A stretch of DNA of 44,178 nt from Bacteroidales bacterium (GCA_004552395.1 SFOK01000011.1:1-44178), one strand, 5' to 3'; counted from the stretch's first letter, positions 32,032 to 41,217 are shown. A program made the numbers and translations. Notes: generated by a model from the sequence alone, not told the origin.

Positions 32032-32678
32032 AGCTTGAGAAGTGTGTCGACAGGTATGCCGATGCGGTTGCCGACCGAGGTGGCTATCACGGCGGCGCCC
32101 TGGCTGCGGGCCTCCTCCATGATTATGGAGGCCGCTATGCGGTTATTTTGCTCGTCGAGGTGGCTGACCGGTTCGTCGATAATGAGGAAGGAGAAAGGCT
32201 GGCAGACGCAGCGTATGATAGCGACACGCTGCTGCTGGCCGATCGACATGCGTCCTACCGGATAATCGGCGCGGGAATCGATGCCGAGTTCCTTGAGCCA
32301 GTGCAGGATCTTATCGTCCGCCACATGGCCGGTGAGAGAGTTTTTCAGCCGTATGTTCTGCAGGGCTGTGAGCTCCGGGAAGAGGTCGAGTTCCTGCGGT
32401 AGATAAGCGAGCTGAGTGCGGCGCAGCTCCTGCCACTCTTCGGGGCGGAGCGAGCCTATGTCAGTCCCGTTGAAGAGTATCTCGCCCTCGTAGTCGCGGC
32501 GGTTGCCGTAGATATAGGCGCAGAGCGACGATTTGCCGGTGCCGCTGGCGGCCTCGATCACATAGTTGTGGCCGCGGCTGAAGGAGACGTCCTTCTTCCA
32601 GATCTCCGACGGGGGTATCTGCTCGTTGACAAAGACACGCGGGAGCGTCCGCTTCAGGGAAATTGTATCTATCTGCAT
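32028..32678 (-). CDS. ABC transporter ATP-binding protein
   Basis: A 216-residue ATPase. The Walker A loop is AASGTGKSS (about 43-51), the Q-loop lies in YLPQELDLF, the signature is MSIGQQQRVAI (a variant of LSGGQ) and Walker B is FLIIDEPVSHLDE. The order and size fit the LolD/MacB-like group. It overlaps the permease gene by 4 nt, so the two form one transporter. No periplasmic adaptor or outer-membrane partner lies next to them. Confidence 0.9.
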   Translation of the reverse strand: MQIDTISLKRTLPRVFVNEQIPPSEIWKKDVSFSRGHNYVIEAASGTGKSSLCAYIYGNRRDYEGEILFNGTDIGSLRPEEWQELRRTQLAYLPQELDLFPELTALQNIRLKNSLTGHVADDKILHWLKELGIDSRADYPVGRMSIGQQQRVAIIRCVCQPFSFLIIDEPVSHLDEQNNRIAASIIMEEARSQGAAVIATSVGNRIGIPVDTLLKL

Positions 32679-32737
32679 ATTAAAAAGGGTAAGGGCCGGA
32701 GCGCCGCTTTCGGCACACCGGTCCCTTCGATATGATA

Positions 32738-34231
32738 TTAGTAAGCTACGGAGTCTACCACTGCATACTCGGCGTATTCGTCGTAGTACACGTTGGTGTC
32801 GTAATCGTAGTAGCTGTTTTTAGTCATGATTGTGGTGCTCTCGTAGAAGCGCTCGGTGGCGTCGTCGAGACGATCGGCGTTCTCAGCTATCTTAAGCAGT
32901 GTCTTGATCGGGTCTTTCACATTCCAGACAGCGCGGAGCACGGGAGCGCCGTTCTCGGATTTGAGCATCACAGCCAGGGTGCCGAGCTTGGCATCCTCGC
33001 CGGAGAGACCGGCTTCTTTGGCGAAAGCGGTGAAGTCAAACACACCGCCGGCCACACATCCGTCGATCTCGGAAGCAAACGAGGGAGCCGACGTGGCCGA
33101 GGGGCCGTTCTTCTCTGTGATACGCAGCACATTGCCGCTTGTCTTGGCCTCCATGTCGCGTGATGTTCCTGCAAGCATCTGGCCGAAGGTGGTAGCGCTT
33201 TCGTTGTCGGTGCAGGTCAGCATCATGGCCAGGGTGTTGGGACCTGCGTTCAGGCTGCCCACAAGGCCGGCTGTGCCGTCGATACCGGAAAGAATCTGAT
33301 GTATTTCGGGATCCATGGCGCCGAACTGACCGGCGAAGTCAAGCACTGCGGAGATAGTCTTGGAAGTGAGTGCCACGCCAGCGCAGTAAACGGGATCGGG
33401 CACGCCTGCATACTTGAGGTCGGAAGCCTTGATGGTGCCTAAAGGTATGTTGCTCTTGGCGGGCTGCAGTTTCGAGTCGAGGAACATGGCCTCAGCCTCC
33501 ATGCCGTCGGCAGTGAGGCGGAACTGACCCGATACATAGTTTACGTCCTCGATGACGAGGCCGAGGGCTGCGAGAGCCTGATCGTAATCGCTGTCGTCGA
33601 CAATTGATTTGAGCTTCTTGAGGTTGACAAGACCGTAGAAGAGAGGCTTATCCTCTATGATCTTCTTGGCCAGGCCGCTTGTCTTTTCGTTCTTGACAAA
33701 CGATTCGTCGCCCAGGTCGAGGAGTTTCTTCACATCATCGGCATCGGCCACGAATTCACCCTTGTCCATATCCATGCAGAAGAAGATGAAGTCGTCCTTG
33801 AGGATAGCCTTGGCATCTTTCAATTCGAGCATCTCAACGCCGTCTTCCTTAGTGATATCGGCATCGTTCTCCTCAGCGAATTTTTTGAACTTGCCCGCAT
33901 CGTCGAGAGCGGCCACAATCCAGAAGTCGTGACCGTCGATGAAAGCAACGGCATCTTTGGTGAACATATCGACGTCGGGCATCTTCTCCTCGAGTTCGCT
34001 GATATCGGCGCCGGCCTCTTCGAGCATCGACTTCATCGGGTCGTTGATCTTGTTCTTTTCGATACCAAGCTGCTGGAGAGTCTCGGTGCAGTTACCATAG
34101 AGGATAACGGGTGCGTCGGCGGGGACAACCGACAGCACATCGCCTTGCTTCTTTCCGCCGCACGATGTCAGAGCGGGCACCAGCACGAGGGCCACTGCGA
34201 GCAGCGAGATAAGTTTAAATTTTTTAAGCAT
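32738..34231 (-). CDS. DUF4836-like lipoprotein
   Basis: A 497-residue lipoprotein precursor with lipobox LTSCGG. The mature part has the DUF4836-like pattern found in Bacteroidales: VVPADAPVILYGNC near the N-terminus, repeated DAVAFIDGHDFWIVAALDD and MEAEAMFLDSK type beta-alpha segments and a C-terminal AVLRAVWNVKDPIKTLLKIA. It ends in a Tyr/Asp-rich tail (NSYYDYDTNVYYDEYAEY). No enzyme motif is visible. The next upstream gene encodes a protein of the same overall design, so the two look like distant paralogues. Confidence 0.65.
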   Translation of the reverse strand: MLKKFKLISLLAVALVLVPALTSCGGKKQGDVLSVVPADAPVILYGNCTETLQQLGIEKNKINDPMKSMLEEAGADISELEEKMPDVDMFTKDAVAFIDGHDFWIVAALDDAGKFKKFAEENDADITKEDGVEMLELKDAKAILKDDFIFFCMDMDKGEFVADADDVKKLLDLGDESFVKNEKTSGLAKKIIEDKPLFYGLVNLKKLKSIVDDSDYDQALAALGLVIEDVNYVSGQFRLTADGMEAEAMFLDSKLQPAKSNIPLGTIKASDLKYAGVPDPVYCAGVALTSKTISAVLDFAGQFGAMDPEIHQILSGIDGTAGLVGSLNAGPNTLAMMLTCTDNESATTFGQMLAGTSRDMEAKTSGNVLRITEKNGPSATSAPSFASEIDGCVAGGVFDFTAFAKEAGLSGEDAKLGTLAVMLKSENGAPVLRAVWNVKDPIKTLLKIAENADRLDDATERFYESTTIMTKNSYYDYDTNVYYDEYAEYAVVDSVAY

Positions 34232-34267
34232 AAGAAATGTTTAATGTGAATATTGATATTGGTTTGA

Positions 34268-35737
34268 TTACCTCTTATTTACCGCCGCCTCCGGACTCTT
34301 GGTCGGCTCGCGGAGCAGATTCCGCAGAGGGTTCGCTGCGTGGATACGGAAGCGGAGCATCACACTTTTGCCCTGCGGCACAAGGGTGATAAGCGAGTAG
34401 GCGCCTTCGCCCCACTTGCCGGGGTTGAGGAGATGCAGGTTGGCGGCCACGCCGGCAACAGAGCCGGTCAGCTCCTTGGCGAACTGCGGGAGAGCCTGAA
34501 GCGGTGCGGTGCCGGATGTACCGGCGAGCGCCACATTGCCCTCTTTGCAGAGCCGGAGCCCGCGCACAGGCGCCGCGAGGGCGAGCAGAGGCTGAAGAGC
34601 GGTGGCCGAAGCGCCGGGAGCTGTCTCCACGGCGAGTTTCGTAGTGTTGCCGGAGCCGAGGCATACGGCCGCCGTGCCGTCGATGGCGCGGAGCGAGGCG
34701 GCGAGGTCATCGGGTATACCGGCGCCGACTATAGCTGTGACCTTCTCCACAAACGCGGGCGGCAATGCGAGGGCGGCGTAGCGGTCGCCCCCTTTGAAGG
34801 AGACGCTCTGAAGCACCTTGGCACTCACCTTCCCGGCGGGGAGGTTGAACCCGCAGGGGACGAACTCCTGATCGAGCACCGAGGTCTCGAGCGTGAGGTC
34901 GGCATCGGATACGTCGGCCTGCAGGCGCATGAACGAGGGCGAGGAATAGAGGGTGGCCATGCCTATGGTAGCATATCCGGCGTAATCTCCTACGGAGGAC
35001 ACAAGGCGCCCCAGTGTGCCGAGAGCAGAGGATATCTTGGCGTACATGAGCAGCGCCGGAGCATCGGCGGCGGCGAGTTCAGAGGCGGCTTTGCGTGTGG
35101 AGGCGTCCTCGAGATAGCTCTCTTCGCGCTCCATGGCGGCGAACTCCACCACCTCGCGAAGGGCAGGCTCGGCGCGCATGGTCTCAGGGTCGAGGCAGAG
35201 CCACAGCTGCCTGCCGCGGCGCAGGAAACCGCCCTGACCGTCGGGGAGCGTATAGATGGTGATCGTGCCCGGGTCGCGGTCGTCCATGCCGGCATCGGAG
35301 AGCGCCTTCTTCACATCGGCGTAGGGGGCCTCGTGGGAAGTGGCTTTCAGCTCCTTGGCCAGGGCGTCGAACTTGGCATCGTCGGCTATTCCGGCCGTGA
35401 GCCAGAGCTTGTCGTTGTAGACGAAGAAGACCATGCGCTCCGAGGTGCAGAACGCGGCTGATAGGATAGCGTTAACAGACTTCTGCGCGTCGTGGCGGGC
35501 AGCGAACTGAGTCAGCTCCGGGCAGCAGGTGATCTTTCCGCCCTGCTCGCGGGCGTCGACAAGACTCAGAAGCTGATCCGTGGCGATGCAACCCGCGGCT
35601 GCGGAGCGCGCCGGGACGGTGGCGAGCAGATCGGCCGCCGAGGGGACCTTATCCTCATCTTTGCTGCACGAGGCCGCGAGCTGCAGGAACAGCACCGCGA
35701 TCACGGCGATCGCTATGATATGTTTCGTCAGTTTCAT
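34268..35737 (-). CDS. DUF4836-like lipoprotein, paralogue
   Basis: A 489-residue lipoprotein. The lipobox is LAASC and the mature end reads CSKDED, an acidic cluster after a Lys that resembles the surface-export signal of Bacteroidota lipoproteins. The body shares with its downstream neighbour the layout of a self-described threshold segment (LLATVPARSAAAGCIATDQL), a central residue run with FFVYNDKLWLTAGIADDAKF, and a C-terminal MLRFRIHAANPLRNLL. It is richer in Ala and Cys than its neighbour. It lies 36 nt upstream of that gene, so the two are probably co-transcribed. Function unknown. Confidence 0.6.
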   Translation of the reverse strand: MKLTKHIIAIAVIAVLFLQLAASCSKDEDKVPSAADLLATVPARSAAAGCIATDQLLSLVDAREQGGKITCCPELTQFAARHDAQKSVNAILSAAFCTSERMVFFVYNDKLWLTAGIADDAKFDALAKELKATSHEAPYADVKKALSDAGMDDRDPGTITIYTLPDGQGGFLRRGRQLWLCLDPETMRAEPALREVVEFAAMEREESYLEDASTRKAASELAAADAPALLMYAKISSALGTLGRLVSSVGDYAGYATIGMATLYSSPSFMRLQADVSDADLTLETSVLDQEFVPCGFNLPAGKVSAKVLQSVSFKGGDRYAALALPPAFVEKVTAIVGAGIPDDLAASLRAIDGTAAVCLGSGNTTKLAVETAPGASATALQPLLALAAPVRGLRLCKEGNVALAGTSGTAPLQALPQFAKELTGSVAGVAANLHLLNPGKWGEGAYSLITLVPQGKSVMLRFRIHAANPLRNLLREPTKSPEAAVNKR

Positions 35738-35775
35738 TTAAGTAAATTTTAAGGGCTCAGGTGCGGCCCGGCGGG

Positions 35776-36591
35776 TTAATTGAACGTGACGTCGAAGCAT
35801 TTGCCCGACGAATTTTCGATCGTGCCGGTGGAGCCGTTGCGGCGGATTGTGGCGAGCCAGGATCTGTCGTTGGGGCTGTAAAGTGTGTAGGTGTCATTGG
35901 AATAGTCCACCTCCATGGGGAGACGGTTACCGGCCGGCTGATTGGGGAAATAGAAGAATGTGCCGTCGGAATTGTCGACAAGCAGGGCGTGGGTGGTCAT
36001 GCCGCCGCCCTTGATGGTGATCTTCTGTCCGGAGTAACTGCCGGGAGAGGTGCTGCGCGAGCCGGGGCGTAGTCTGAGTGTGACCCGCTTCTTCTTCTTG
36101 CCCCACACGCCGGTAAAGTTGTAGCCGTCGTCGGTGTGCATCTGCAGATGCGAGAGCGAGCTGCCGCTGCCAAGGTCGAGGCGCAGCATGCCGTCGTTGG
36201 TGAAGGTGCCTGAAGCCGGGAGCTTTATGTCGTAGAGGATATTCCAGAATGTACCGCTCACCTTCCCGTCGGCGATCGTGATATCGAGCGAGTACGGGAA
36301 TGTGTCGATTGTGCCCACACCGTAGAACGGACCGTCGCCTTTCCGGTTCTGCTGCGGGGCGTCGGCCGGTATATCTTTAAACTCCGCGTCGGGAGCATCG
36401 GAGCTTCCGCGCTCGCGGGCAGAGCGGTCATCGGCATCGGGGTCGTCGGAATCCTCATCGGCGTCGCGGTCGCGGTCACGAGAGCGGCCGCGGGAGTCGG
36501 AAAAATGCTCTTTCAGCTTGTCGCAACTCTGTAGAGTGCCTGCAAAGGTGAGCAGGCAGGCGACCAAGACCATATAACTGCGTATCTTCAT
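35776..36591 (-). CDS. Lipoprotein with charged low-complexity linker, unknown function
   Basis: A 271-residue lipoprotein (lipobox LQSC). A disordered Arg/Asp/Ser stretch follows (about 30-85, SRGRSRDRDRDADEDSDDP), then a beta-rich domain (about 88-271) with paired strands such as GTIDTFPYSLDITIADGKVSG-like repeats of alternating polar and hydrophobic residues. I do not recognise a family. It is 38 nt upstream of the DUF4836-like pair on the same strand and may be co-transcribed with it. Confidence 0.6.
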   Translation of the reverse strand: MKIRSYMVLVACLLTFAGTLQSCDKLKEHFSDSRGRSRDRDRDADEDSDDPDADDRSARERGSSDAPDAEFKDIPADAPQQNRKGDGPFYGVGTIDTFPYSLDITIADGKVSGTFWNILYDIKLPASGTFTNDGMLRLDLGSGSSLSHLQMHTDDGYNFTGVWGKKKKRVTLRLRPGSRSTSPGSYSGQKITIKGGGMTTHALLVDNSDGTFFYFPNQPAGNRLPMEVDYSNDTYTLYSPNDRSWLATIRRNGSTGTIENSSGKCFDVTFN

Positions 36592-36642
36592 ATCTTTTGA
36601 ATAGTAAGTAACTGTGAATCAAATTATCCCGCGGAAGGTCCT

Positions 36643-39156
36643 TTATTCGCGGTAATAGACCCTCTTGACACGGGGCGAGACGGAGGTCAGCACCTCGTAG
36701 GGGATAGTGTCGAGTATGTCGGCCAGCTCCTGCACGGGGATATTGGGGCCGAAGATCTCCACCGAGTCGCCGGGCTTGCAGTCTATGCCGGTGACATCGA
36801 TCATGCAGGCGTCCATGCAGATATTGCCTATGGTGGGCGCCGCCTGACCGTTCACGAGCACACGGCTGTGGCCGTTGCCGAAATGTCGGTTCATGCCGTC
36901 GGCATATCCGATAGGTATGGTGGCTATGCGCGAGTCGCGCGTGAGTACGCCGCGGCGGCCGTAGCCTATCGTCTCGCCGGCCTTGCGCTCCTTGACGGCT
37001 ATCACCACAGTGCGCAGTGTCGAGACAGTCTCAAGCGGTTTCTCCATCTCGGGAGGCAGGGTGTTGACACCGTAGAGCCCTATGCCGAGTCGGGCGAAGT
37101 CGTAGTGATGCTCGGGGAACCGCAGGATACCGGCCGAGTTGAGTATGTGGCGCTTGATCGGCTTGGGATAGTGCGCCAGGATATAGCCGGTGTAACGCTC
37201 GAAACGGTCGAGCTGCAGCTCGGTGTATTCGTTCATGTCGGGGCAGTCGGCGGTGGCCAGATGCGAGAACATGGTGGCGGGACGTATGGCGTCGGTCTCT
37301 TTGAGGCGCTCCACGAGCTGCGGGAGCTCATCTTCGTTGAAGCCCATGCGGTGCATGCCGGTGTCGAGCTTGATATGCACGGGGTAATCGCGCAGGCCGT
37401 TCTTGCGGGCCTCGCGGATCACATCGGCGAGCATGTCGAAACAGTAGATCTCGGGCTCGAGACGGTTCTCGAACATAGCCTTGTAATTCACCACCTTGGG
37501 GTTCATGACCATGATAGGCATGGTGATACCGGCTCGGCGTAGGTCGATGCCTTCATCGAGCACGGCCACAGCCAGATAGGCGGCGCCGTGGTCCTGGAGT
37601 GTCTTGGCTATCTCGTAGCTTCCGGCGCCGTAGCCCGACGCCTTGACCATGGCCACAAGGCCGCATCCGGCGGGGAGGAACGAGCGGAAGTAGTTGAAAT
37701 TCTTGACTATAGCATCGAGGTTCACCTCGAGCACTGTCTCGTGGGTACGAGCCTCGAGGTTCTCTCTCAGGGCTGCGAAGCCTGACTCGGCCGACCCTTT
37801 GAGCAGTATCAGCTCGCGCGAGAAATCGGAGGTGGAGACCTGAGCCATCATCTCCTCGACGGTGGGAAAGAAGAGCGACCCGGCGGGAAATGCGGAGCTG
37901 TGGGCCTGCAGCGCCTTGCCTATGCCGATGAAGCGGTCTATGCCTGCCCCTTTGGCGAGGGCGGCTATCTCTTCGTAGAGGTCGCCGGTCTCGGTCTCGG
38001 CCGACTCGTGGTGCAGATCGCTCAGGATCAGTGTGCGGGTCATGCCGCCGTCGGTGGGGCGGCGTTTCATGAAGTCGAGAGCGGTGCGCAGCGAGGCCAG
38101 GTCGGAGGTAAATTCGTCGGATATGAGCTGGCAGCCGTTCACACCGTCGGCCACGTTGAGACGCGTGCTCACGGGCTTTAGGTCTTTGAGGCGCCATGAT
38201 ATGAGGCCGGGCTCTTTGCCGAGCAGGAGCATCACGGCGATAGCCTCGATGCAGTCCTCTATGTCGTGGGGCGACGTGAACGGCACAAAGGCTGTCTCGG
38301 CGGCTCGGGGTCCGACACGGTAGCTGATGAGGGTGCCTCCGGGGGCGGCCTCTGTGCTCTCCACGAACAGGTCGGCTTCGCGGTCGGTGCGCGAGATACG
38401 TATCAGCTTGGTGTCGGGGGATATCTTCTCGGCCACGGAGGCGGCGTAGGCCGAGAGCCCGTCGTCGGCGTTGTAGACGAGCGCTTTGGCTCCGGCGGCT
38501 ATCAGGGCTTTCTCGCGGGCTTTCTCCTCGCGCGAGGTGAATCCGTCGTCGTGCTCGGCGCCTATGTTGGTGATCACCGCTATGTCGGGACGTATGATCT
38601 CTGAGAGGCGGCGCATCTCGCCGGGACGCGAAATGCCGGCCTCGATGAGCGCCGTCTGTGTGCCGGCATCGATGCGGGCCAGCGACAGGGGCACGCCTAT
38701 CTGCGAGTTAAAACTGCGCGGACTGCGGCTCACCTGCTGCAGCGGCTCAAGGGCCTGGAAGAGGTACTCTTTCAGGGTGGTCTTGCCCTGGCTGCCGGTG
38801 ATGGCCACGACTGTGGCGGCGCTGCGTCCGCGGGCTTCGCCGCCGAGCTTCTGGAGCGCCTCAAGCACGTCGTCCACGACTATGAAGTTGCACTCTTTCC
38901 ACTCCTCGGGGGCGGCTTCGGGCGAGGGGAACGGGAGCCGGCTCACCACAAAATTGCGCACCCCCTCGCTGCGCATAGCCTCAAGGAAGCGGTGGCCGTC
39001 GTTGGTGCGGGTGCTCAGTGCGAAAAACAATGCTGAAGATGGCTCCGTGGTCAGTGATCGCGAATCTGTAAGCAGTTCGCGGACAGGAGCCTGGGGGGAG
39101 GGAAGTATGTGTCGGCCGCCTAACAGACCGGCGAGCTCACTAATATTCCGATTCAT
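36643..39156 (-). CDS. Bifunctional UDP-MurNAc-tripeptide:D-Ala-D-Ala ligase / alanine racemase
   Basis: An 837-residue fusion. The N-terminal half (about 1-455) is MurF, with the ATP loop VVAITGSQGKTTLKEY and the Mur ligase domains; it adds D-Ala-D-Ala to the peptidoglycan precursor. The C-terminal half (about 460-837) is alanine racemase: the PLP Lys is in AMVKASGYGAG and the second catalytic residue is the Tyr of IGYGRRG. This fusion is known in Bacteroidota and joins the making of D-Ala with its use. I chose the ATG at 39156, where MNRNISELAGLLGG begins; the open frame upstream is promoter sequence. A -7 element ends only 6 nt before this ATG. Confidence 0.95.
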   Translation of the reverse strand: MNRNISELAGLLGGRHILPSPQAPVRELLTDSRSLTTEPSSALFFALSTRTNDGHRFLEAMRSEGVRNFVVSRLPFPSPEAAPEEWKECNFIVVDDVLEALQKLGGEARGRSAATVVAITGSQGKTTLKEYLFQALEPLQQVSRSPRSFNSQIGVPLSLARIDAGTQTALIEAGISRPGEMRRLSEIIRPDIAVITNIGAEHDDGFTSREEKAREKALIAAGAKALVYNADDGLSAYAASVAEKISPDTKLIRISRTDREADLFVESTEAAPGGTLISYRVGPRAAETAFVPFTSPHDIEDCIEAIAVMLLLGKEPGLISWRLKDLKPVSTRLNVADGVNGCQLISDEFTSDLASLRTALDFMKRRPTDGGMTRTLILSDLHHESAETETGDLYEEIAALAKGAGIDRFIGIGKALQAHSSAFPAGSLFFPTVEEMMAQVSTSDFSRELILLKGSAESGFAALRENLEARTHETVLEVNLDAIVKNFNYFRSFLPAGCGLVAMVKASGYGAGSYEIAKTLQDHGAAYLAVAVLDEGIDLRRAGITMPIMVMNPKVVNYKAMFENRLEPEIYCFDMLADVIREARKNGLRDYPVHIKLDTGMHRMGFNEDELPQLVERLKETDAIRPATMFSHLATADCPDMNEYTELQLDRFERYTGYILAHYPKPIKRHILNSAGILRFPEHHYDFARLGIGLYGVNTLPPEMEKPLETVSTLRTVVIAVKERKAGETIGYGRRGVLTRDSRIATIPIGYADGMNRHFGNGHSRVLVNGQAAPTIGNICMDACMIDVTGIDCKPGDSVEIFGPNIPVQELADILDTIPYEVLTSVSPRVKRVYYRE

Positions 39157-39161
39157 AATTG

Positions 39162-39192
39162 CAAAGATATATAATTCATCCGACTTGGCAAA
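39162..39192 (-). promoter_or_regulatory. Bacteroidota promoter placed at the murF-alr start codon
   Basis: On the minus strand TTTG (39192-39189), a 19-nt spacer and TATCTTTG (39169-39162) match the -33/-7 consensus exactly. The start codon at 39156-39154 follows after CAATT, so the transcript should have no leader or one of a few nucleotides. Confidence 0.75.
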
Positions 39193-39326
39193 AAGAATCT
39201 GCCTCGCGGCCGATTTCCTGCCTTCATTTTTCTGCCGGAATTCGCTTTGAAGTGAGATTAGGGTCTTTAAGGACTTCATAGCCCTTAGGGAGCTTACCCG
39301 GCAGCTTGCGCCCTTGGCAGCAAGGG

Positions 39327-40193
39327 TCAGAATTCGGAGAAGAATTTCGGACGGATAAGCAGCCCGACGCGGATGCGGTTGTGCCACTGATTGTAGTCGA
39401 GCAGGTTCTCCCCGTAGCCGTTGTACCAATCTATGAAGAAGTACTGGTTGGCCTGTTTCCACGGGCGCCAGAAGAGCTGTGCCGAGATGTTGAACGACAT
39501 GTGCCAGGTCTTGCGTTTGGTCAGGTGTAAGGCGCCGCCCCATTTCTTGTCGCGCGAGGTGACCTGAAAGCCGCCGGAGAATAGACCGGTGTATTTCAGG
39601 ATGTCGCGGTTGTTCTCGCCGTCGACGATCGGAATCCAGAACTTGCCGTCGACAGCAAGCATGTCGTCGATCATAATTATGGTGCCCAGGGTGATTCGAT
39701 TCCAGGAGCGCGAGGCGGTGGAGTCGCGGCCGTTGCTCATGTGCTCTAACATCAGAGTGGCTTTGCCTATATAGCGGTCTTTCGAGAAGAGCGGCTTGCT
39801 GACACCGATGCCGGGATTAAAGGTGAAATCGTGCATCGGCATGGAGTTCTTGAACACATCCCACATCACCTGCTGCGTGAAGGCCAGGAAGAGGAAGGTG
39901 TGGCCGGGGAGCGTGGATTTGGTGAGCCTCTGCGCTATCGAGACCTGGAATTTCACATCGGAATTGTTCTTGGTGATCTTGTGGAACGGGTCGGTGCCAA
40001 CGGCGAAGTAATTGTCGTGGAAGAGTGTGAAATAGGGGGTGTTGTCGAACTCCATGCGCAGGGAATCCGTTAGCGATTTGTCGTTGCCCATGATCTGGGC
40101 GAAGGCGGCGAAGCATCCGGATGCCGCGATCAGCAGCACGGCGAACGCCGCGAGTCTCAGTCTTGATGATATGTCGGATTCTCTTCTCATCAT
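39327..40193 (-). CDS. pldA: Outer-membrane phospholipase A
   Basis: A 288-residue outer-membrane barrel enzyme of the PldA family, which hydrolyses acyl chains of misplaced phospholipids in the outer leaflet. The active-site block LEHMSNGRDSTASRSWNR matches the family signature: His151 and Ser153, with the Asn of SRSWNR as third member. A signal peptide ends near FAQ. I chose the ATG pair at 40193/40190 (MMRRES); the longer frame to 40247 lies over promoter and terminator sequence. It lacks neighbours of related function. Confidence 0.85.
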   Translation of the reverse strand: MMRRESDISSRLRLAAFAVLLIAASGCFAAFAQIMGNDKSLTDSLRMEFDNTPYFTLFHDNYFAVGTDPFHKITKNNSDVKFQVSIAQRLTKSTLPGHTFLFLAFTQQVMWDVFKNSMPMHDFTFNPGIGVSKPLFSKDRYIGKATLMLEHMSNGRDSTASRSWNRITLGTIIMIDDMLAVDGKFWIPIVDGENNRDILKYTGLFSGGFQVTSRDKKWGGALHLTKRKTWHMSFNISAQLFWRPWKQANQYFFIDWYNGYGENLLDYNQWHNRIRVGLLIRPKFFSEF

Positions 40194-40204
40194 TTCTATC
40201 CGCG

Positions 40205-40212
40205 CAAAGATA
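40205..40212 (-). promoter_or_regulatory. Bacteroidota -7 element for the phospholipase gene
   Basis: TATCTTTG on the minus strand (40212-40205) ends 11 nt before the start codon, implying a very short leader. The -33 region would fall within the hairpin 40215-40256, where no TTTG is seen in the right orientation. Confidence 0.55.
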
Positions 40213-40214
40213 CG

Positions 40215-40256
40215 AATAAATCCGCACTCCGAGGGTTTGCGGAGCACGGATTTATT
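40215..40256. terminator. Long symmetrical hairpin between ompA-like and phospholipase genes
   Basis: AATAAATCCG-CA-CTCCG pairs with CGGAG-CA-CGGATTTATT around an 8-nt loop: 10 plus 5 bp with symmetric internal CA. It probably terminates the OmpA-family transcript arriving from the right; its left edge lies 2 nt from the -7 element of the next gene. Confidence 0.75.
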
Positions 40257-40334
40257 GTTCTATTTATCCGATTTAGTGCGCAAATATGGTCGAATACACC
40301 GCATGGCGCCGATCGGGGGGTTCCGGACGGTGGA

Positions 40335-41027
40335 TTACTTGAGTGTGCCGTTCTCGGCCTCCTGAATCATCTGCTGGCTTGCATAGATGTAGACCTCGAC
40401 GCGACGGTTCTGTGCGCGGCCGGCCTCGGTGTCGTTGCTTGCCACATAATCGGCCATGGGGACGCCCTGGGCCTCGATACGAGTGCCTGCCACACCGCTG
40501 TTGACGAGATAGGTCTTCACGGCGTCGGCACGGTTGGTGGATACTTTCTCATTCACAGCGTAGCCGCCTGTATTGTCGGTATAGCCGATCACTTTGACGT
40601 CGGTGAGGGGATTCTGCTTCAGCGATACGGCGAAGTTGGAAAGCTCTGACTGAGCGCTGTTGTTGAGCGTCCACTTGCCTGTGGGGAAGAGGATACCGCC
40701 GGGGAAGGTGACCTTGATGGCCTGCAGTCCGTTGGAGTCGGTGGTCTGCTCTACCTGAGCGTCCTTGAGCTGCGCCTCGAGCTGCTTCTGCTGCTTGTCC
40801 ATCTTGTTGCCAATGAGAGCGCCAACACCTGCACCTACGACTGAACCTACGCCTGCGCCGATGGCAGCTCCTTTGCCGCCGCCGATCAGTGCGCCGATAC
40901 CTGCGCCTACACCGGCGCCGCCGCCACCGCCGATCAGCGCGCCTTTGCCTGTCTTACTCATGTTGCAGCCGCCCAGTACGAGAGTGGCCGAAAGCCCTAA
41001 AGCTACGAAAATTTTGCTGAATTTCAT
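40335..41027 (-). CDS. OmpA-family lipoprotein with glycine-zipper region
   Basis: A 230-residue lipoprotein (lipobox VLGGC). It has a Gly/Ala-rich zipper segment (about 30-75, repeated GAGVGALIGG-type units) that can insert in or pack on membranes, and a C-terminal OmpA peptidoglycan-binding domain (about 105-218). Landmarks of the latter are VIGYTDNTG and NRADAVKTYLVNSGV, with the NRRVEVYI end. The layout is that of YiaD-like proteins that tie the outer membrane to the cell wall. It lies alone between terminators. Confidence 0.9.
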   Translation of the reverse strand: MKFSKIFVALGLSATLVLGGCNMSKTGKGALIGGGGGAGVGAGIGALIGGGKGAAIGAGVGSVVGAGVGALIGNKMDKQQKQLEAQLKDAQVEQTTDSNGLQAIKVTFPGGILFPTGKWTLNNSAQSELSNFAVSLKQNPLTDVKVIGYTDNTGGYAVNEKVSTNRADAVKTYLVNSGVAGTRIEAQGVPMADYVASNDTEAGRAQNRRVEVYIYASQQMIQEAENGTLK

Positions 41028-41147
41028 TGTGATATATGTTTTAGTTATGTTTGTCTGTTGGTGCCGGGAATTCCCCCGGTATATTATACAACAGATGAAA
41101 CGCCATTACGGTTTTCGGGCTTTCTTACCCCCCGTCTGATTTGGCAG

Positions 41148-41187
41148 AAAAAGGTCGGGAACTCATGAAGAAATCCGGTCCCCAACC
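41148..41187 (-). terminator. Intrinsic terminator after secDF
   Basis: On the minus strand GGTTGGGGAC (41187-41178) pairs with GTTCCCGACC (41162-41153) over 10 positions with two G-U wobbles, and a TTTTT run follows (41152-41148). Confidence 0.8.
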
Positions 41188-41217
41188 TCTTTATCTTTCA
41201 GTTATGATATTCATTCT

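Noticed and set aside
34340..35461. A 373-codon open frame on the plus strand
   Set aside because: Antisense to a lipoprotein gene with a signal peptide; the product is Gly/Arg/His-rich shadow sequence.
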